Below are positions 57,784-64,000 of a stretch of DNA of 64,000 bases, in pieces (the stretch's first letter is position 1; each line of letters begins with the position of its first letter). A program made the position numbers and the translations under genes. The notes under the pieces are model-generated. The model searched no databases, was not told the DNA's origin, and saw only the letters and a list, made by a program, of their open reading frames with translations. The stretch comes from Lunularia cruciata (Eukaryota; Streptophyta; Marchantiopsida; Lunulariales; Lunulariaceae): positions 39,060,001-39,124,000 of the forward strand of contig OX419757.1 of NCBI GenBank assembly GCA_948567375.1, in the 5' to 3' direction.

Positions 57784-58620
57784 ATGGCGGCAATACCGGA
57801 TGTTATCCTTGCAATGCAACAACAAATCAAGCACCTTACTCAATTGTTGGATGAACAAGACCAATAACAATGAGAACATATAGAGAGAGCGCCAGTCCAA
57901 GATGGAGAAGATTGTATTCGATTTCCAAAACCCAAGGTGTTTTGAAGGCAAGAATCTTCCTAGCATAGTGGATAATTTTGTGTTTGATTGCAAACGTTAC
58001 TTTGAAGCCACCAATCTTCAAGATGAACGGAAACAGATTCTCTTGGCTTCTAGCCAATTGGATAGTGTGGCAAAACTTTGGTGGTGATTTAGAGTGGAGC
58101 AAGCTGAACGATAGATTGTTTCACCAATCTTGACATGTACAAAATTCAAGGATGCAATACTTGGTTGATTTCAAACTATAAATACTACCCAAGCCATACA
58201 AGATAAATTAGCGGAGTTGAAGCAGATTGGCTCCATAAGAGGCTACATCACATTATTTCAGAACATCATCATGCAAATTCTAGATATACAAGAAGGAGAA
58301 GTTCTAGATCAATTTGTGTGAGGATTGAAGTCACAAACCAAATTGGAGGTGACCATGCAAGAACCACAAAACATAGAAGAAGCCATGCAATTGGCCGAGC
58401 GCTTTGATTCCTTGGTTGCAATAACTTGGTCTTGACCTTGACTTACACCAAGCTTACCAATACAATATGCAGGGGTGGAAGAACCAGTGCCAATGGAGAT
58501 TGATGCTATCTAACGAAGGCCATTTGGTGTAGCAGATAGAGAAAGATCGTGATAAAATGGGGGTTTTTTTATTGTCGCCAAGTTGGACATTGCATTGTTG
58601 AATATCCACTTAGGAATGGG
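57784..58620 (+). pseudogene. Ty3 gag (capsid and zinc knuckle), decayed
   Basis: It starts MAAIPDVILAMQQQ at 57,784. Across a few shifts the capsid words appear: VDNFVFDCKRYFEATNLQD, LLASSQLDSVAKLWW, INTTQAIQDKLAELKQ and EEAMQLAERFDSL. They match the retrotransposon gag domain. At 58,576-58,620 a knuckle remnant reads FYCRQVGHCIVEYP, where two of the expected cysteines are lost. Several in-frame stops make it non-functional. Confidence 0.82.
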
Positions 58621-59107
58621 CGACCTTGACAAGTTGCCTAGATGGAGTTTGTGGAACCGAATGATAGGGAAACAAAGAATCCCAGTAGGAGATTTTGAGC
58701 CGCCTACTAGGAGCTTGATTAGTTCCAATGGGATTGAAGGCTCTACCTTTGCTAGTTTGCTTCACTTGCAAGGTACAACATCTAATCGGTGTTGTAGGAT
58801 TTTGGTTGATTTTGGAAGTTTAGAGAATTGCATGTCTATGCAAGTAGCAAAGGAATTGCGTATTCCTATCAAGCCAATGATTGGAAGTAGTTTTATGATG
58901 GTGGATGGTAGAAAGGGTTCTGCATTCCGTACCTCATATCCTATTACCTTCAAGATTGGGAAGGAGTATTTCGAGTGTATGAGGTTTGTAGTGGCACCTC
59001 TACACTATGATATCATTTTGGATCTACCTTGGCTTGAACGTCATAAGGTTCAATTTGATTGGACCCGATGCCAAATTCAAGTACAACACCAAGGTAGGAA
59101 TTTTTGA
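58621..59107 (+). pseudogene. Ty3 aspartic protease region
   Basis: The open frame runs 58,583-59,107. After a linker it reads RILVDFGSLENCMS, where the active-site D-S/T-G has become D-F-G. It continues with MVDGRKGSAF, CMRFVVAPLHYDIIL and LPWLERHKVQFDWT, the standard LTR-retroelement protease fold with the I-I-L-x-L-P-W-L flap. The frame is open but the active-site change predicts no activity. Confidence 0.8.
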
Positions 59108-59299
59108 TTAGGTGATTTGGCACCTCTGAGTAAGACACCTAAGAATAGTCAGTCCCAAGATGGGAAGTTTGTCAAGAAGGTAGCCATAGAGCAAACCTTG
59201 AAGGGAGTGGAGTCCCAAGATGGGAAGTTTGCCAAGAAGGCAACCATGGAGCAAGCTTGGAAGAGAGATGAGTCCATGGAAGGGAATTTGGTTAGTAAA
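59108..59299 (+). repeat. Linker with 60-bp coding repeats, split by element C
   Basis: A unit reading SQDGKF(V/A)KKV..EQ occurs at about 59,151 and 59,211 (period 60). A third, diverged unit resumes after element C as KAAIEQALEE at 62,633. Element C therefore inserted in the third unit, between protease and RT. Confidence 0.75.
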
Positions 59300-62200
59300 T
59301 GTGGTACCCACATTTTTTTTTTCTAATTATGAAGAAGAAGTGTACAGAAGAGGTTGAATTTTGCCTATATGGCCAAAGAAGGCAAAGAAAAGTGTCCTTG
59401 GGTTGTAACCCGAGGTAAAGTGACTTTGTGTTAGGAGGCAAGGTACTTGGAATTGCCCTGTCAGCATACAACCCAAAGTAAGAAGACTTTGTCTTGGAGG
59501 TGCTCAACCCAAGGCGAGGACATCATAACAAATTTCTTTCGAGGCGAAACATTCAAGAAGGTACCATCCAAAAACTATCATATGCATGAAGGACACTTGA
59601 TAGTGATAGGAGCATGTAGGAGGTGTGATTTCTTGGTAGAAACTCAAGGTGAAGAAAGACGGAGAAGGCGCGACTCTATAAAATTTGGGCTAAAGACAAA
59701 GCAATGACAAGAAATTTTCCATCGCCATTAAGAAGCCGTCATGTAGGAGATCGTAGGAAGGAAAGTGTAGTCACAAACGCGCTTGTGTGTCAAGAGAGTT
59801 AATCTGGGAATTAGTAAGAAGAATAGTCCCCAGCCCAGAGTGGAAGAGAGAAAGATGGGAGGTGGGAAGAAGAACTCCATAAGATGTTTGCAAGCGAGCC
59901 AATTAACTAGGCAAAGTGTCTTCATTAGAGAGCAAGACAAATGGTGCAAAATTTGTGAGACAAGTCGCCTCCACATTACATTGTGCAATTTGCAGCCCAT
60001 TTCTATTTGGGGCTGAACTTGCTCAATGCGGCGGAGCGAAACAAGATGGTGTCCCATTTCCACCCCGACTTGCGAAGAGATGTTGATGCGGAGGAGCAGC
60101 AATACATTCTTCAAATTAGGAGTAGCGATGAGTACTTTAAGCAGATAGGGCAGAGTGGGCAAGTGAAGGTGAGCACTCCAAAGTCAAAGAAGAGAAGTCA
60201 ACAAGGAGAAGAAGAAGAAGTAGAGAAGGCAAGACCTTGGAAAGCTAGAAAGGTGAACCCGAGGAAAGAACTGGTGGTAATCGCGTTGTCGGATGAAGAG
60301 TCGGAAGGAGAGGCGGAGTGCAAGTCTGAAGACTTGGAGAGAAGGAAGAAGAACCCGAGTTCATGCTGTGGAGTGGGGTCACAAGTAGTGATAAAGATGA
60401 TGGAGTGGAGATGTTATCGGTATCCAAAGAGGAGGAAGCTAAGATGGAGATGGTGGAAAAGAAAACTCAAAATTGGAAGATGGAGTTCCAGAGCAGGAGG
60501 AAAAGAGGGTTACAATTTAGAGGGAAGTCTGTTCTAGACATAGGGCAAAGTATGAAGCAAGGCCAAGTAAGGTAAGAGAAGTGGAGAGTGGAAGTTTGAG
60601 GAGCGACAAATCATTCCTATAAGGCGATTACAGCTAAGAAGGCAAGTGTTGAGTGAGGAAGAGGTAAGTCAGGAGAAGGAGATAAGTCTGCAAGCCAAAG
60701 TAATTCTAAGTGAAGGAGTAGAGTATTTGTGGGAGATTGTGTGCCTATTTTTAGTGAAGTTAGAACACAAGAAGAAGGAGATGCAGTCAAAGTGTCTGGA
60801 GGTGAAGACTATATTGCAGATGTTAGCTCAACTGGAAGAAGAGAAATTGGAGTTGAAGAAGAGTATAATTCAAGGTGAGGAGGAAAGGGAAGTACTAAGA
60901 GTAGATGAAATAGTACAAAATCAAGTAATCAAGAACTTGAAGAGAGAAGTGGGGAGTAGAGAGAGAATTATAGAGCAGAATGTCATAGCAAGAGGAAGAC
61001 AAGAAGCGGAGTATGAAATCTTGAAAGAATAGTTTGCTGATTTGAGATCAGAGATTATCCATGCTATGGCAAGGGTAGCAGAGAAGGAGAAAGAGCTCAA
61101 TAGAGTGATGGAGAGTGTAGAAGAGAAGAAGAAACTCTGACAAAGGGAGTTGACAATGAGATATAGAGAGGAAGAGAGATTAAGAGAGTTACTTCGCAAT
61201 CTGGAGGAGAAGATTATGCAGAAAGAGAAGGAGACAATGAAAGCCGAGTTCAAAGCAAAATTGGCAATGTATAGAGAAGATTGGCTTGCAGATCAAGAAC
61301 GGGAGAGAAGAATGAGATTAGAGCCATTGAAGAAGATAGTGACAAAGACAAACGCAATGTTGAGTACAAAAGCCGACATGCAAATTGAAGAGATGAGATT
61401 GCAAGAGTTGAAGTTGTTGGTGCAAAAGATGAGGAGGAGAAATGCAAAGGATAAAGATTTGAATGCTTTGCTTATCAATCTTAGAACTCGTGTAGATAGG
61501 AAGATATTGGAAGTAGAAGACAATATCACAATTAGAGTAGATTTAGTGAAATTAGAGATAGATAAACTTCAAAAGGATGTAAGAGCAATACCCAAAGTAG
61601 ACAACATAGGAGTGCAAATGTCTTTGGAGTTACCATTGGAGATATTAGAGAAGAGTGGGTTGGGAGACAGAGAGTTAGAAAGCATACATGTGACAAGAAT
61701 TGTAGATCAAAGTGAAGAAGTAGTAGAATTAGTAGAGGAATTAGTAGTTGTGAAACCCAAGGATAGAGTAGTAAGTGAAGTTACTTTGGGATTGGAAGCT
61801 GAGGAAGAAGTAGACATTGGATTGGAGAAGTAATAGAATTGAGATAGGAAGAGGCAGATATGAAGGAGTGCATTGTCATTTCAGATATGCAGGTTAGAAA
61901 AGTTGTTGTAGAATGGTATAGTTGTTAGTAATTGTCAATTGCTTCACTATTTAAGAATGGCATTTGCAGTAAAATATTGTTAAGTATTCATATTTTTGAA
62001 GATAGATAAAGCAAAGTGCTGATTTCAGTGCTTGTCACTTGAACTTGATTCCAAATATCAACTCTGTGTTTGTGTTTGTGAGTTTTTGGAGAAATTCAAA
62101 TTGCAAGTCAGTGTGCTTGTGTGGATGTTAGATTCTGTACCCTTGATCTTCATTTTGTGTGTGTGATCCTGAGTGAAGTGCAATCGGAGCAATGTCTTGA

Positions 62201-62627
62201 TAGATCTGAGAGGAATTGTAGTGTTGGTAGTATTTTGCAGTTGTGAATGCAGCGTGAAGTTGATGTGAAGTAATTTTGATTGAGGAAGTTGTGCCTTCAG
62301 TGGAGGAGTGGAACACAATTCTGAAGCAAAGTTGTTTTGCAATGAAGTACTATCTTTGGGAGAATTTGAATCATCACAATCAAGATTTGTTTGGACAGAA
62401 TTTGCTATGTTGTGATTATGGGTGTCTAAATTTGTGACAAGTTATCAAGATTGTGAGCTTGTTACTCTATTATGGGTGTAGTTGCTACTTGAGAGATTAG
62501 AGAAGAACCCAAGAAGAACTACATGTTTCTGTTTGACTTTGTATTTGACCAATTCTGAATAGTATCTATGCAGGAACAAACTTACTTACCTCATTACCGC
62601 AAAAGTGATATTTACCGGGTTGTCACA
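59300..62627 (+). mobile_element. Gene-bearing element, copy C (3,328 bp)
   Basis: It starts TGTGGTACCCACATTTTT and ends GGTTGTCACA. The flanks are GTAAA (59,295-59,299) and ATAAA (62,628-62,632), a target duplication with one change. Reading across the insertion restores the Ty3 frame (LVSK then AAIEQA), which proves the insertion point. It is shorter than A mainly because about 447 bp of coding sequence (A 49,526-49,972) are missing at a TCCA microhomology near 59,879. Confidence 0.88.
59704..61833 (+). pseudogene. Element C protein, internally deleted
   Basis: It aligns with A and B. A leader frame is followed, after the deletion, by FAAHFYLGLNLLNAAERNKM, EEQQYILQIRSSDEYFKQ, a linker (ARPWKARKVNPRKELVVIAL), and coiled coil through 60,646-61,032 and 61,150-61,833 in one frame, ending EEEVDIGLEK. 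The first half of the conserved domain (WNVSF to TTYVMKHQAVFF) is deleted. Confidence 0.68.
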
Positions 62628-62632
62628 ATAAA

Positions 62633-64000
62633 GCAGCCATAGAGCAAGCTTTGGAGGAAGATAATTTTGTATTCATGGTGTGGATCAAGCCAATTGCACC
62701 AGAACAATCAGAGCAGGTCCAAGAGCCTCATCAAGCAATGGTTGATTGGATAGTTCAGGAGTTTGCAAACGTGTTTCTAGATGATCTGCCAAAGGGATTA
62801 CACTCCCATCGAGGTATGCCCATCAAGATTGAGTTATTGCCAGGGAGTACTCCATTGAGTAGACCGATCTATTGGCTCTCACCAAAGGAGTTGGAGGAGT
62901 TGCAAACAACACTTAAAAAGTTGTTAGAGAAGGACTTCATACAATATAGTACCTCTCCTTGGAGAGCACTGGTACTATTTGTTCCAAAGAAGGATGGAGA
63001 ACTTTGTTTTTGTATTTATTACCATGGGCTCAATAAGCAAACCGTGAAGAATGCATATCACTTGCCTCTAATCAATGACTTGCTTGATCAACTAAGTAGA
63101 GAAAGCAACTTTTCCAAGTTGGATCTTTGCAATGGCTATTGGCAAATTCCTATTGATAGAGAGGATGTGCAAAAGACTGCCTTTTGTACAAGGTATGGAC
63201 ATTTTGAGTGGAGAGTTCTACCTTTTGGACTCACTAATGCTCTAGTACTCTTCATAGATCAAATGCATCGAGTGTTGGATGGACTATTGGATCGGTCCAT
63301 GGTGGTGTTCTTGGATGATATCTTAATTTATAGTAAGATAGAAGCAAAACATGTGAATCATGTGCGAGAAGTCCTAAGACGACTATGACATGAAAATTTT
63401 ACTGCAAGAAGTCAAAGTGTGCCTTTTGGTAGAAGAGGGTTACCTTCTTGGGTCATAAGATCTCATTAGAGGGGATCAAGGTGGAAGAAGAGAAAATCAA
63501 GGCCATAACTGATTGGCCTACCACGAAGGATGCTAAAGAAGTTGGGCATTCAATGGATTGGCCAGTTTTTACCAATGGTTCATCCATTATTATGCTCATG
63601 TGGCTGCACCATTGACTGACCTCTTGGGAAAGAACTTGAGCTTCCATTGGACCACCAAGCATGAAGAAGCATTCTAGAAGTTAAAGCACATGGTGTCTTC
63701 AAGACCCATTCTTCAACCATATGATCCTCAACTACCTTGTGTGGTTGATTATGATGGTTCTAACTTTGCAATTGGAGCCGTGCTGCCACAAGAATTCCTA
63801 GATGGACTCCATCCCATTGCCTTTGTGTCTTGCTGACTCAATACAGCTGAACAAAACTACTCTGCTTGAGATCAAGAACAACTTGCAATGGTATATGCCA
63901 CCAAGGTATGGAGGCATTACCTCTTGGGGAAACAAGTGATCATGCAAATTGATCACAAACCATCGGTGTAGACCTTACACTTAGAACACATGAAGAGTCA
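62633..64000 (+). pseudogene. Ty3 reverse transcriptase-RNase H, runs off the window
   Basis: 62,651-63,388 is open and carries the RT motifs SRPIYWLSPKELEEL, VLFVPKKDGEL, FSKLDLCNGYWQIPI, LPFGLTNA and VVFLDDILIYS (F-x-DD catalytic pair intact). Stops and shifts follow at 63,386, but the tail reads on: HVAAPLTDLLGKNLSF, then RNase H words VVDYDGSNFAIGAVLPQ, EQLAMVYATKVWRHYLLG and QIDHKPSV. Sequence style is that of Ty3/Gypsy plant elements. Integrase would lie to the right. The element belongs with the LTR at 57,101. Confidence 0.9.

Overview
The window is nuclear DNA from a land plant with a large, repeat-rich genome. The evidence is GT-AG introns in conserved plant genes, an mTERF9-type organelle protein, plant-type nuclear tRNA genes, and nested LTR and non-LTR retroelements. 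A gymnosperm is my best guess, from the style of the retroelements and the low gene density. That is inference, not proof.

Layout. Bases 1-17.7 kb are AT-rich repeats. They hold a dispersed repeat (1.0-1.5 kb), a 199-bp tandem duplication (2.8-3.2 kb), an old copy of an unusual gene-bearing element (about 6.3-8.3 kb, called copy E), a decayed one-frame coding relic (9.2-10.4 kb, minus strand), and a degenerate tandem array (11.6-15.7 kb) split by an LTR-like insertion. Bases 17.7-32.5 kb are a gene island of visibly higher GC. It contains a two-exon small membrane protein gene whose stop codon lies 3 nt before the start codon of CFAP20/BUG22 (plus strand, 18.9-22.1 kb). A four-exon mTERF9-like gene is convergent to it (minus strand, 23.96-26.91 kb). 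Three tRNA loci on the minus strand follow: Ala-AGC, initiator Met-CAT and a decayed Gly-TCC.

Bases 32.6-41.9 kb start with a 73-bp tandem array, then two dead copies of one non-LTR retrotransposon head-to-head, the right copy broken by a 1.55-kb insertion. Bases 41.9-46.7 kb are AT-rich with no recognised gene. From 46.7 kb to the end there is a nest. An old element (D, minus strand) is interrupted by an LTR-like repeat and by two younger elements, A (plus) and B (minus). To its right a Ty3-type retrotransposon begins (5' LTR, primer site, gag, protease) and is split by a third young element, C, before its RT-RNase H, which runs off the window.

The most unusual content is the A/B/C family. 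Its copies have TG...CA termini, 5-bp target duplications, no visible terminal direct repeats, a conserved TATA box, and one long decayed reading frame for an unrecognised domain plus a long coiled coil. D and E encode diverged relatives. Also notable are the apparent dicistronic membrane-protein/CFAP20 locus, a heat-shock-element-rich LTR, and an initiator tRNA with a swapped base pair at positions 50:64. All splice sites were placed by eye from GT-AG signals and remembered family sequence. No transcript evidence was available.
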